Below, one piece after another: positions 23,401-37,176 of a stretch of DNA of 64,000 bases. This stretch comes from Coriaria nepalensis (lineage: Eukaryota; Streptophyta; Magnoliopsida; Cucurbitales; Coriariaceae): positions 45,415,501 to 45,479,500 of the forward strand of contig CP114481.1 of assembly GCA_027186245.1 (NCBI GenBank), in the 5' to 3' direction. How positions within the stretch are numbered: the first letter of the stretch is position 1; each line of letters opens with the position of its first letter. The notes under the pieces were generated by a model. It was not told the DNA's origin. It saw nothing but the letters and a program-made list of their open reading frames with translations, and did not search any database. The position numbers were made by a program, and so were the translations under genes.

Positions 23401-24590
23401 CTTGCTTTGAAAAAAGTTATTGACTTGAAATGACTCATTCAAATGATTTTAAGGTTAAACGAATGCACACTTTCCTTGTATTGATAATTTCCAAGTTATG
23501 CACAAAACTTGTGGTTGTAGTGCAAAAATAGAATTCGTTCGAATTGCTTTGAACTAAGTTATTGACTTGAAATGACTCATTCAAATGATTTTATGGTTAA
23601 ACGAATGCACACTTTCCTTGCATTGATCATTTCCAAGTTATGCACAAAACTTGTGTTTGAAGTGCGAAAATAGAATTCGTTCGACTTCCTTTGAAATAAG
23701 ATATTGACTTGAAATGACTCATTGAAATGATTTTAAGGTTAAACTAATGCACACATTCCTTGCATTGATCATTTCCAAGTTATGCACAAAACTTGTGTTT
23801 GAAGTGCGAAAATAGAATTAGTTCAACTTGCTTTGAAATAAGATATTGACTTGGAATGACTCATTGAAATGATTTTAAGGTTAAACGAATGCGCACTTTC
23901 ATTGTATTGATAATTTCCAAGTTATGCACAAAACTTGTGGTTGTAGTGCAAAAATAGAATTCGTTCGAATTGCTTTGAAATAAGTTATTGACTTGAAATG
24001 ACTCATTCAAATGATTTTATGGTTAAACGAATGCACACTTTCCTTGCATTGATCATTTCCAAGTTATGCACAAAACTTGTGTTTGAAGTGCGAAAATAGA
24101 ATTAGTTCAACTTGCTTTGAAATAAGATATTGACTTGGAATGACTCATTGAAATGATTTTAAGGTTAAACGAATGCGCACTTTCATTGTATTGATAATTT
24201 CCAAGTTATGCACAAAACTTGTGGTTGTAGTGCAAAAATAGAATTCGTTCGAATTGCTTTGAAATAAGTTATTGACTTGAAATGACTCATTCAAATGATT
24301 TTATGGTTAAACGAATGCACACTTTCCTTGCATTGATCATTTGCAAGTTATCCACAAAACTTGTGTTTGAAGTGCGAAAATAGAATTCGTTCGACTTGCT
24401 TTGAAATAAGATATTGACTTGAAATGACATATTGAAATGATTTTAAGGTTAAACGAATGCGCACTTTCATTGTATTGATAATTTCCAAGTTATGCCCAAA
24501 ACTTGTGGTTGTAGTGCAACAATAGAATTCGTTCGAATTGCTTTGAAATAAGTTATTGACTTGAAATGACTCATTCAAATGATTTTAAGG
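23401..24590 (+). repeat. 2-monomer repeat zone (period ~284 bp)
   Basis: Monomers with 'attgtattgataatttcc' and 'gtggttgtagtgc' appear about every 284 bp (23901, 24186 and 24470), alternating with 'tttccttgcattgatcatttcc' monomers, some carrying 'gaattagttcaacttg'. An earlier related copy lies near 23477. One copy has 'tatccacaaaac' (24350) and another 'gtgcaacaatag' (24515). Confidence 0.75.
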
Positions 24591-27500
24591 TTAAACGAAT
24601 GCACACTTTCCTTGCATTGATCATTTGCAAGTTATGCACAAAACTTTTGTTTGAAGTGCGAAATTAGAATTCGTTCGACTTGCTTTGAAATAAGATATTG
24701 ACTTGAAATGACTCATTGAAATGATTTTAAGGTTAAACGAATGCAAACTTTCCTTGCATTGATCATTTTCAATTTATGCACAAAACTTTTGTTTGAAGTG
24801 AGAAAATAGAATTCGTTCGACTTGCTTTGAAATAAGATATTGACTTGAAATGACTCATTGAAATGATTTTAAGGTTAAACGAATGCACACTTTCCTTGCA
24901 CTGATCATTTGCAAGTTATGCACAAAACTTGTGTTTGGAGTGCAAAAATAGAATTCGTTCGACTTGCTTTGAAATAAGTTATTGACTTGAAATGACTCAT
25001 TCAAATGATTTTAAGGTTAAACGAATGCACACTTTCCTTGCATTGATCATTTGCAAGTTGTGCACAAAACTTTTGTTTGAAGTGCGAAAATAGAATTCGT
25101 TCGACTTGCTTTGAAATAAGATATTGACTTGAAATGACTCATTGAAATGATTTTAAGGTTAAACTAATGCACACATTCCTTGCATTGATCATTTCCAACT
25201 TATGCACAAAACTTGTGTTTGAAGTGCGAAAATAGAATTCGTTCGACTTGCTTGGAAATAAGATATTGACTTGAAATTACTCATTGAAGTGATTTTAAGG
25301 TTAAACGAATGCGCACTTTCATTTCATTGATCATTTCCAAGTTATGGACAAAACTTGTGTTTGTAGTGCAAAAATAGAATTCGTTCGACTTGCTTTGGAA
25401 TAAGATATTCACTTGAAATGACTGATTGAAATGATTTTATGGTTAAACGAATGCACACTTTCTTTGCACTGATCATTTGCAAGTTATGCACAAAGCTTGT
25501 GTTTGGAGTGCAAAAAAAGAATTCGTTCGACTTGCTTTGAAATAAGTTATTGACTCAAAATGAGTCATTCAAATGATTTTAAGGTTAAACGAATGCACAC
25601 TTTCCTTGCATTGATCATTTGCAAGTTATGCACAAAACTTTTGTTTGAAGTGCGAAAATAGAATTCGTTCGACTTGCTTTGAAATAAGATATTGACTTGA
25701 AATGACTCATTGAAATGATTTTAAGGTTAAACGAATGCACACTTTCCTTGCACTGATCATTTGCAAGTTATGCACAAAACTTGTGTTTGGAGTGCAAAAA
25801 TAGAATTCGTTCGACTTGCTTTGAAATAAGTTATTGACTTGAAATGACTCATTCAAATGATTTTAAGGTTAAACGAATGCACACTTTCCTTGCATTGATC
25901 ATTTGCAAGTTGTGCACAAAACTTTTGTTTGAAGTGCGAAAATAGAATTCGTTCGACTTGCTTTGAAATAAGATATTGACTTGGAATGACTCATTGAAAT
26001 GATTTTAAGGTTAAACTAATGCACACATTCCTTGCATTGATCATTTCCAACTTATGCACAAAACTTGTGTTTGAAGTGCGAAAATAGAATTAGTTCAACT
26101 TGCTTTGAAATAAGATATTGACTTGGAATGACTCATTGAAATGATTTTGAAGGTTAAACGAATGCACACTTTCGTTGCATTGATCATTTCCAAGTTATGC
26201 ACAAAACTTGTGTTTGAAGTGCGAAAATAGAATTCGTTCGACTTGCTTGGAAATAAGATATTGACGTGAAATTACTCATTGAAGTGATTTTAAGGTTAAA
26301 CGAATGCGCACTTTCATTTCATTGATCATTTCTAAGTTATGGACAAAACTTGTGTTTGTAGTGCAAAAATAGAATTCGTTCGACTTGCTTTGGAATAAGA
26401 TATTCACTTGAAATGACTGATTGAAATGATTTTATGGTTAAACGAATGCACACTTTCTTTGCACTGATCATTTGCAAGTTATGCACAAAACTTGTGTTTG
26501 GAGTGCAAAAAAAGAATTCGTTCGACTTACTTTGAAATAAGTTATTGACTCAAAATGAGTCATTCAAATGATTTTAAGGTTAAACGAATGCACACTTTCC
26601 TTGCATTGATCATTTGCAAGTTATGCACAAAACTTTTGTTTGAAGTGCGAAAATAGAATTCGTTCGACTTGCTTTGAAATAAGATATTGACTTGAAATGA
26701 CTCATTGAAATGATTTTAAGGTTAAACGAATGCACACTTTCCTTGCCCTGATCATTTGCAAGTTATGCACAAAACTTTTGTTTGAAGTCCGAAATTAGAA
26801 TTCGTTCGACTTGCTTTGAAATAAGATATTGACTTGAAATGACACATTGAAATGATTTTAAGGTTAAACTAATGCACACATTCCTGGCATTGATCATTTC
26901 CAAGTTATGCACAAAACTTGTGTTTCAAGTGTGAAAATAGAATTCGTTCGACTTGCTTTGGAATAAGATATTGACTTGAAATGACTGATTAAAATGATTT
27001 TAAGGTTAAACGAATGCACACTTTCCTTGCACTGATCATTTGCAAGTTATGCACAAAACTTGTGTTTGGAGTGCAAAAATAGAATTCGTTCGACTTGCTT
27101 TGAAATAAGATATTGACTTGAAATGAGTCATTGAAATGATTTTAAGGTTAAGCTAATACACACATTCCTGGCATTGATCATTTCCAAGTTATGCACAAAA
27201 CTTGTGTTTGAAGTGCGAAAATAGAATTCGTTCGACTTGCTTCGAAATAAGATATTGACTTGAAATGACTCATTGAAATGATTTTAAGGTTAAACTAATG
27301 CACACATTCCTTGCATTGATCGTTTCCAAGTTTTTCACAAAACTTGTGTTTGAAGAGCGAAAATAGAATTCGTTCGACTTGCTTTGAACTAAGTTGTTGA
27401 CTTGAAATGAGTCATTCAAATGATTTTGAAGGTTAAACGAATGCACACTTTCCTTTCATTAATCATTTGTAAGTTATGCACAAAACTTTTGTTTGAAGTA

Positions 27501-28690
27501 CGAAAATAGAATTCGTTCGACTTGCTTTGGAATAAGATAATTACTTGAAATGACAGATTGAAATGATTTTAAGGTTAAACGAATCCACACTTTCCTTGAA
27601 CTGATCATTTGCAAGTTATGCACAAAACTTGTGTTTGGAGTGCAAAAATAGAATTCGTTCGACTTGGATTGAAATAAGTTATTGACTTGAAATGACTCAT
27701 TCAAATGATTTTAAGGTTAAACGAATGCACACTTTCCTTGCATTGATCATTTCCAAGTTATGCACAAAACCTTTGTTTGAAGTGCGAAAATAGAATTCGT
27801 TCGACTTGCTTTGAAATAAGATATTGACTTGAAATGACTCATTGAAATGATTTTAAGGTTAAACTAATGCACACATTCCTGGCATTGATCATTTGCAAGT
27901 TATGCACAAAACTTGTGTTTGAAGTGCGAAAATCGAATTCGTGCGACTTGCTTTGGAATAAGATATTGACTTGAAATGACTCATTGAAATGATTTTAAGG
28001 TTAAACGAATGCACACTTTCATTGCATTGATCATTTCCAAGTTATGCACAAAACTTGTGTCTGTAGTGCAAAAATAGAATTCGTTCGAATTGCTTTGAAA
28101 TAAGATATTGACTTGAAATGACTCATTGAAATGACTTTAAGGTTAAACTAATGCACACATTCCTTGCATTGATCATTTCCAAGTTATGCACAAAACTTGT
28201 GTTTGAAGTGCAAAAATAGAATTAGTTCAACTTGCTTTGAAATAAGATATTGACTTAGAATGACTCATTGAAATGATTTTAAGGTTAAACGAATGCGCAC
28301 TTTCATTGTATTGATCATTTCCAAGTTATGCACAAAACTTGTGGTTGTAGTGCAAAAATAGAATTCGTTCGAATTGCTTTGAAATAAGTTATTGACTTGA
28401 AATGACTCATTCAAATGATTTTAAGGTTAAACGAATGCACACTTTCCTTGCACTGATCATTTGCAAGTTATGCACAAAACTTTCATTTGAAGTGCGAAAA
28501 TAGAATTCGTTCGACTTGCTTTGAAATAAGATATTGACTTGAAATGACTGACTGAAATGATTTTAAGGTTAAACGAATGCACACTTTCCTTGCACTGATC
28601 ATTTGCAAGTTATGCACAAAACTTCTGTTTGGAGTGCGAAAATAGAATTAGTTCGACTTGCTTTGAAATAAGATATTGACTTGGAATGAC
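24591..28690 (+). repeat. Ragged satellite zone with 6- and 7-monomer duplications
   Basis: About 24840-25560 recurs at about 25692-26560. 'gttgtgcacaaaac' recurs at an offset of 852 bp (25057 and 25909), while 'ttatggacaaaac' (25342 and 26337) and 'gcaaaaaaagaattc' (about 25510 and 26505) recur at about 995 bp, so the second copy gained one monomer. From 26750 to 28690 the monomers carry many private changes: 'tttttcacaaaac' (27330), 'aagttgttgac' (27392), 'cgacttggattg' (27660) and 'gtgtctgtagtgc' (28058). I saw no larger unit there. Confidence 0.75.
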
Positions 28691-31600
28691 TCATTGAAAT
28701 GATTTTAAGGTTAAACGAATGCGCACTTTCATTGCATTGATCATTTCCAAGTTATGCACAAAACTTGTGGTTGTAGTGCAAAAATAGAATTCGTTCGAAT
28801 TGCTTTGAAATAAGTTATTGACTTGAAATGACTCATTCAAATGATTTTAAGATTAAACGAATGCACACTTTCTTGCACTGATCATTTGCAAGTTATGCAC
28901 AAAACTTGTGTTTGAAGTGCGAAAATAGAATTCGTTCGACTTGCTTTGAAATAAGATATTGACTTGAAATGACTCATTGAAATGATTTTAAGGTTAAACG
29001 AAAGCACACTTTCCTTGCATTGATCATTTCCAAGTTATGCACAAAACTTGTGTTTGAAGTGCAAAAATAGAATTCGTTCGACTTGCTTTGAAATAAGTTA
29101 TTGACTTGAAATTACTCATTCAAATGATTTTAAGGTTAAACGAAAGCACACTTTCCTTGCATTGATCATTTGCAAGTTATGCACAAAACTTTTGTATGAA
29201 GTGCGAAAATAGAATTCGTTCGACTTGCTTTGGAATAAGATATTGACTTGAAATGACTGATTGAAATGATTTTAAGGTTAAACGAATGCACACTTTCCTT
29301 GCACTGATCATTTGCAAGTTATGCACAAAACTTGTGTTTGGAGTGCAAAAATAGAATTCGTTCGACTTGCTTTGAAATAAGTTATTGACTTGAAATGACT
29401 CATTCAAATGATTTTAAGGTTAAACGAATGCACACTTTCCTTGCATTGATCATTTGCAAGTTATGCACAAAACTTTTGTTTGAAGTGCGAAAATAGAATT
29501 CGTTCGACTTGCTTTGAAATAAGATATTGACTTGAAATGACTGATTGAAATGATTTTAAGGTTAAACGAATGCACACTTTCGTTGCACTGATCATTTGCA
29601 AGTTATGCACAAAACTTCTGTTTGTAGTGCAAAAATAGAATTCGTTCGACTTGCTTTGAAATAAGTTATTGACTTGAAATGACTCATTCAAATGATTTTA
29701 AGGTTGAACGAATGCACACTTTCCTTGAATTGATCATTTCCAAGTTATGCACAAAACTTGTGTTTGAAGTGCAAAAATAGAATTAGTACAACTTGCTTTG
29801 AAATAAGATATTGACTTGGAATGACTCATTGAAATGATTTTAAGGTTAAACGAATGCGCACTTTCATTGCATTGATCATTTCCAAGTTATGCACAAAACT
29901 TGTGGTTGTAGTGCAAAAATAGAATTCGTTCGAATTGCTTTGAAATAAGTTATTGACTTGAAATGACTCATTCAAATGATTTTAAGATTAAACGAATGCA
30001 CACTTTCTTGCACTGATCATTTGCAAGTTATGCACAAAACTTGTGTTTGAAGTGCGAAAATAGAATTCGTTCGACTTGCTTTGAAATAAGATATTGACTT
30101 GAAATGACTCATTGAAATGATTTTAAGGTTAAACGAAAGCACACTTTCCTTGCATTGATCCTTTCCAAGTTATGCACAAAACTTGTGTTTGAAGTGCAAA
30201 AATAGAATTCGTTCGACTTGCTTTGAAATAAGTTATTGACTTGAAATTACTCATTCAAATGATTTTAAGGTTAAACGAAAGCACACTTTCCTTGCATTGA
30301 TCATTTGCAAGTTATGCACAAAACTTTTGTATGAAGTGCGAAAATAGAATTCGTTCGACTTGCTTTGGAATAAGATATTGACTTGAAATGACTGATTGAA
30401 ATGATTTTAAGGTTAAACGAATGCACACTTTCCTTGCACTGATCATTTGCAAGTTATGCACAAAACTTGTCTTTGAAGTGCGAAAATAGAATTAGTTCGA
30501 CTTGCTTTGAAATAAGATATTGGCTTGAAATGACTCATTCAAATGATTTTAAGGTTAAACGAATGCACACTTTCCTTGCACTGATCATTTGCAAGTTATG
30601 CACAAAACTTGTGTTTGGAGTGCAAAAATAGAATTCGTTCGACTTGCTTTGAAATAAGTTATTGACTTGAAATGACTCATTCAAATGATTTTAAGGTTAA
30701 ACGAATGCACACTTTCCTTGCATTGATCATTTGCAAGTTATGCACAAAACTTTTGTTTGAAGTGCGAAAATAGAATTCGTTCGACTTACTTTGAAATAAG
30801 ATATTGACTTGAAATGACTGATTGAAATGATTTTAAGCTTAAACGAATGCACACTTTCCTTGCACTGATCATTTGCAAGTTATGCACAAAACTTCTGTTT
30901 GTAGTGCAAAAATAGAATTCGTTCGACTTGCTTTGAAATAAGTTATTGACTTGAAATGACTCATTCAAATGATTTTAAGGTTAAACGAATGCACACTTTC
31001 CTTGAATTGATCATTTCCAAGTTATGCACAAAACTTGTGTTTGAAGTGCAAAAGTAGAATTAGTTCAACTTGCTTTGAAATAAGATATTGACTTGGAATG
31101 ACTCATTGAAATGATTTTAAGGTTAAACGAATGCGCACTTTCATTGCATTGATCATTTCCAAGTTATGCACAAAACTTGTGGTTGTAGTGCAAAAATAGA
31201 ATTCGTTCGAATTGCTTTGAAATAAGTTATTGACTTGAAATGACTCATTCAAATGATTTTAAGATTAAACGAATGCACACTTTCTTGCACTGATCATTTG
31301 CAAGTTATGCACAAAACTTGTGTTTGAAGTGCGAAAATAGAATTCGTTCGACTTGCTTTGAAATAAGATATTGACTTGAAATGACTCATTGAAATGATTT
31401 TAAGGTTAAACGAAAGCACACTTTCCTTGCATTGATCATTTCCAAGTTATGCACAAAACTTGTGTTTGAAGTGCAAAAATAGAATTCGTTCGACTTGCTT
31501 TGAAATAAGTTATTGACTTGAAATTACTCATTCAAATGATTTTAAGGTTAAACGAAAGCACACTTTCCCTGCATTGATCATTTGCAAGTTATGCACAAAA

Positions 31601-32440
31601 CTTTTGTATGAAGTGCGAAAATAGAATTCGTTCGACTTGCTTTGGAATAAGATATTGACTTGAAATGACTGATTGAAATGATTTTAAGGTTAAACGAATG
31701 CACACTTTCCTTGCACTGATCATTTGCAAGTTATGCACAAAACTTGTGTTTGGAGTGCAAAAATAGAATTCGTTCGACTTGCTTTGAAATAAGTTATTGA
31801 CTTGAAATGACTCATTCAAATGATTTTAAGGTTAAACGAATGCACACTTTCCTTGCACTAATCATTTGCTAGTTATGCACAAAACTTTTGTTTGAAGTGC
31901 GAAAATAGAATTAGTTCGACTTGCTTTGAAATAAGATATTGGCTTGAAATGACTGATTGAAATGATTTTAAGGTTAAACGAATGCACACTTTCCTTGCAC
32001 TGATCATTTGCAAGTTATGCACAAAACTTGTGTTTGGAGTGCAAAAATAGAATTCGTTCGACTTGCTTTGAAATAAGTTATTGACTTGAAATGACTCATT
32101 CAAATGATTTTAAGGTTAAACGAATGCACACTTTCCTTGCATTGATCATTTGCAAGTTATGCACAAAACTTTTGTTTGAAGTGCGAAAATAGAATTCGTT
32201 CGACTTGCTTTGAAATAAGATATTGACTTGAAATGACTGATTGAAATGATTTTAAGGTTAAACGAATGCACACTTTCCTTGCACTGATCATTTGCAAGTT
32301 ATGCACAAAACTTCTGTTTGTAGTGCAAAAATAGAATTCGTTCGACTTGCTTTGAAATAAGTTATTGACTTGAAATGACTCATTCAAATGATTTTAAGGT
32401 TAAACGAATGCACACTTTCCTTGAATTGATCATTTGCAAG
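28691..32440 (+). repeat. Three tandem 8/9-monomer units
   Basis: Three successive units begin with a 'gcgcactttcattgcattg' monomer at about 28721, 29856 and 31133, giving periods of 1135 bp (8 monomers minus one base) and 1277 bp (9 monomers minus one base). In each, the next monomer has 'aagattaaacg' and the shortened 'actttcttgcactg', which explains the missing base. Later shared markers are 'aaacgaaagcac', 'aaattactcattc' and 'cttttgtatgaag'. The ninth monomer of unit two includes 'cttgtctttgaagtgc' (about 30467). Confidence 0.82.
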
Positions 32441-34929
32441 TTATGCATTAAACTTTTGTTTGAAGTGCGAAAATAGAATTCGTTCGACTTGCTTTGAAAT
32501 AAGATATTGACTTGAAATGACTGAGTTGAATGATTTTAAGGTTAAACGAATGCACACTTTCCTTGCATTGATCATTTCCAAGTTATGCACAAAACTTGTG
32601 TTTGAAGTGCAAAAATAGAATTAGTTCAACTTGCTTTGAAATAAGATATTGACTTGGAATGACTCATTGAAATGATTTTAAGGTTAAACGAATGCGCACT
32701 TTCCTTGCACTGATCATTTGCAAGTTATGCACAAAACTTGTGTTTGAAGTGCGAAAATAGAATTAGTTCGACTTGCTTTCAAATAAGATATTGACTTGAA
32801 ATGACTGATTGAAATGATTTTAAGGTTAAACGAATGCACACTTTCCTTGCACTGATCATTTGCAAGTTATGCACAAAACTTGTGTTTGAAGTGCGAAAAT
32901 AGAATTCGTTCGACTTGCTTTGAAATAAGATATTGACTTGAAATGACTGATTGAAATGATTTTAAGGTTAAACGAATGCACACTTTCCTTGCACTGATCA
33001 TTTGCAAGTTATGCACAAAACTTGTGTTTGGAGTGCAAAAATAGAATTAGCTCGACTTGCTTTGAAATAAGAGATTGACTTGGAATGACTCACTGAAATG
33101 ATTTTAAGGTTAAACGAATGCGCACTTTCATTGCATTGATCATTTCCAAGTTATGCACAAAACTTGTGGTTGTAGTGCAAAAATAGAATTCGTTCGAATT
33201 GCTTTGAAATAAGTTATTGACTTGAAATGGCTCATTCAAATGATTTTAAGGTTAAACGAATGCACACTTTCCTTGCACTGATCATTTGCAAGTTATGCAC
33301 AAAACTTGTGTTTGCAGTGCGAAAATCGAATTAGTTCAACTTGCTTTGAAATAAGATATTGACTTGGAATGACTCATTGAAATAATTTTAAGGTTAAACG
33401 AATGCACACATTCCTTGCATTGATCATTTCCAAGTTATGCACAAAACTTGTGTTTGAAGTGCAAGAATAGAATTCGTTCGACTTGCTTTGAAATAAGTTA
33501 TTGACTTGAAATGACTCATTCAAATGATTTTAAGGTTAAACGAATGCACACTTTCCTTGCATTGATCATTTGCAAGTTATGCACAAAACTTTTGTATGAA
33601 GTGCGAAAATAGAATTCGTTCGACTTGCTTTGGAATAAGATATTGACTTGAAATGACTGATTGAAATGATTTTAAGGTTAAACGAATGCACACTTTCCTT
33701 GCACTGATCATTTGCAAGTTATGCACAAAACTTTTGTTTGAAGTGCGAAAATAGAATTCGTTCGACTTGCTTTGAAATAAGATATTGACTTCAAATGACT
33801 GATTGAAATGATTTTAAGGTTAAATGAATGCACACTTTCCTTGCACTGATCATTTGCAAGTTATGCACAAAACTTGTGTTTGGAGTGCAAAAATAGAATT
33901 CGTTCGACTTGCTTTGAAATAAGTTATTGACTTGAAATGACTCATTCAAATGATTTTAAGGTTAAACGAATGCACACTTTCCTTGCACTAATCATTTGCT
34001 AGTTATGCACAAGACTTTTGTTTGAAGTGCGAAAATAGAATTCGTTCGACTTGCTTTGAAATAAGATATTGACTTGAAATGACTGATTGAAATGATTTTA
34101 AGGTTAAACGAATGCACACTTTCCTTGCACTGATCATTTGCAAGTTATGCACAAAACTTGTGTTTGGAGTGCAAAAATAGAATTAGTTCGACTTGCTTTG
34201 AAATAAGATATTGACTTGGAATGACTCATTGAAATGATTTTAAGGTTAAACGAATGCGCGCTTTCATTGCATTGATGATTTCCAAGTTATGCACAAAACT
34301 TGTGGTTGTAGTGCAAAAATAGAATTCGTTCGAATTGCTTTGAAATAAGTTATTGACTTGAAATGACTCATTCAAATGATTTTAAGGTTAAACGAATGCA
34401 CACTTTCCTTGCACTGATCATTTGCAAGTTATGCACAAAACTTTTGTTTGAAGTGCGAAAATAGAATTCGTTCGACTTGCTTTGAAATAAGATATTGACT
34501 TGAAATGACTGATTGAAATGATTTTAAGGTTAAACGAATGCACACTTTCCTTGCACTGATCATTTGCAAGTTATGCACAAAACTTGTGTTTGGAGTGCAA
34601 AAATAGAATTTGTTCGACTTGCTTTGAAATAAGATAATGACTTGGAATGACTCACTGAAATGATTTTAAGGTTAAACGAATGCGCACTTTCATTGCACTG
34701 ATCATTTGCAAGTTATGCATTAAACTTTTGTTTGAAGTGCGAAAATAGAATTCGTTCGACTTGCTTTGAAATAAGATATTGACTTGAAATGACTGAGTTG
34801 AATGATTTTAAGGTTAAACGAATGCACACTTTCCTTGCACTGATCATTTGCAAGTTATGCACAAAACTTGTGTTTGGAGTGCGAAAATAGAATTCGTTCG
34901 ACTTGCTTTGAAATAAGATATTGACTTGA
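32441..34929 (+). repeat. Mosaic satellite monomers
   Basis: Monomers here are individually related to 28.7-32.4 kb and to 37-39 kb, in mixed order. 'ttagctcgacttg' with 'aagagattgac' at about 33048 recurs at about 38302, a 5254-bp (37-monomer) offset. 'gcattaaac' at 32445 recurs at 34717 and 36137, and 'tttgctagttatgcacaagac' at about 33989 recurs near 35985. Monomers with 'gactgagttgaatg' (34785 and 34927) are adjacent duplicates. No non-satellite sequence is present. Confidence 0.75.
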
Positions 34930-37176
34930 AATGACTGAGTTGAATGATTTTAAGGTTAAACGAATGCACACTTTCCTTGCACTGATCATTTGCAAGTTAT
35001 GCACAAAACTTGTGTTTGGAGTGCAAAAATAGAATTTGTTCGACTTGCTTTGAAATAAGATAATGACTTAGAATGACTCACTGAAATGATTTTAAGGTTA
35101 AACGAATGCGCACTTTCATTGCATTGATCATTTCCAAGTTATGCACAAAACTTGTGTTTGAAGTGCAAAAATAGAATTCGTTCGACTTGCTTTGAAATAA
35201 GTTATTGACTTGAAATGACTCATTCAAATGATTTTAAGATTAAACGAAAGCACACTTTCCTTGCATTGATCATTTGCAAGTTATGCACAAAACTTTTGTA
35301 TGAAGTGCGAAAATAGAATTCGTTCGACTTGCTTTGGAATAAGATATTGACTTGAAATGACTGATTGAAAAGATTTTAAGGTTAAACGAATGCACACTTT
35401 CCTTGCACTGATCATTTGCAAGTTATGCACAAAACTTGTGTTTGAAGTGCGAAAATAGAATTAGTTCGACTTGCTTTCAAATAAGATATTGACTTGAAAT
35501 GACTGATTGAAATGATTTTAAGGTTAAACGAATGCACACTTTCCTTGCACTGATCATTTGCAAGTTATGCACAAAACTTGTGTTTGGAGTGCAAAAATAG
35601 AATTCGTTCGACTTCCTTTCAAATAAGTTATTGACTTGAAATGACTCATTCAAATGATTTTAAGGTAAAACTAATGCACACATTCCTGGCATTGATCATT
35701 TCTAAGTTATGCACAAAACTTTTGTTTGAAGTGCAAAAATAGAATTCGTTCGACTTGCTTTGAAATAAGTTATTGACTTGAAATGACTCATTCAAATGAT
35801 TTTAAGGTTAAACGAATGCACACTTTCCTTGCATTGATCATTTGCAAGTTATGCCCAAAACTTTTGTATGAAGTGCGAAAATAGAATTCGTTCGACTTGC
35901 TTTGAAATAAGTTATTGACTTGAAATGACTCATTCAAATGATTTTAAGGTTAAACGAATGCACACTTTCCTTGCACTAATCATTTGCTAGTTATGCACAA
36001 GACTTTTGTTTGAAGTGCGAAAATAGAATTCGTTCGACTTGCTTTGAAATAAGATATTGACTTGAAATGACTCATTCAAATGATTTTAAGGTTAAACGAA
36101 TGCACACTTTCCTTGCACTGATCATTTGCAAGTTATGCATTAAACTTTTGTTTGAAGTGCGAAAATAGAATTCGTTCGACTTGCTTTGAAATAAGATATT
36201 GACTTGAAATGACTGAGTTGAATGATTTTAAGGTTAAACGAATGCACACTTTCCTTGCACTGATCATTTGCAAGTTATGCACAAAACTTGTGTTTGGAGT
36301 GCAAAAATAGAATTTGTTCGACTTGCTTTGAAATAAGATAATGACTTGGAATGACTCACTGAAATGATTTTAAGGTTAAACGAATGCGCACTTTCATTGC
36401 ATTGATCATTTCCAAGTTATGCACAAAACTTGTGTTTGAAGTGCAAAAATAGAATTCGTTCGACTTGCTTTGAAATAAGTTATTGACTTGAAATGACTCA
36501 TTCAAATGATTTTAAGATTAAACGAAAGCACACTTTCCTTGCATTGATCATTTGCAAGTTATGCACAAAACTTTTGTATGAAGTGCGAAAATAGAATTCG
36601 TTCGACTTGCTTTGGAATAAGATATTGACTTGAAATGACTGATTGAAAAGATTTTAAGGTTAAACGAATGCACACTTTCCTTGCACTGATCATTTGCAAG
36701 TTATGCACAAAACTTGTGTTTGAAGTGCGAAAATAGAATTAGTTCGACTTGCTTTCAAATAAGATATTGACTTGAAATGACTGATTGAAATGATTTTAAG
36801 GTTAAACGAATGCACACTTTCCTTGCACTGATCATTTGCAAGTTATGCACAAAACTTGTGTTTGGAGTGCAAAAATAGAATTCGTTCGACTTCCTTTCAA
36901 ATAAGTTATTGACTTGAAATGACTCATTCAAATGATTTTAAGGTAAAACTAATGCACACATTCCTGGCATTGATCATTTCTAAGTTATGCACAAAACTTT
37001 TGTTTGAAGTGCAAAAATAGAATTCGTTCGACTTGCTTTGAAATAAGTTATTGACTTGAAATGACTCATTCAAATGATTTTAAGGTTAAACGAATGCACA
37101 CTTTCCTTGCATTGATCATTTGCAAGTTATGCCCAAAACTTTTGTATGAAGTGCGAAAATAGAATTCGTTCGACTT
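34930..37176 (+). repeat. 9-monomer higher-order repeat (period 1278 bp)
   Basis: About 34930-35898 recurs at about 36208-37176. 'gaatttgttcg' (35033 and 36311), 'aagataatgac', 'aagattaaacgaaagc' (35236 and 36514), 'gaaaagatttt', 'gacttcctttcaaataag' with 'aaggtaaaac', and 'ttatgcccaaaac' with 'cttttgtatg' all recur at 1278 bp. 'gactgagttgaatg' occurs twice in succession before copy 1 but once before copy 2, so one monomer was gained or lost. Confidence 0.82.
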
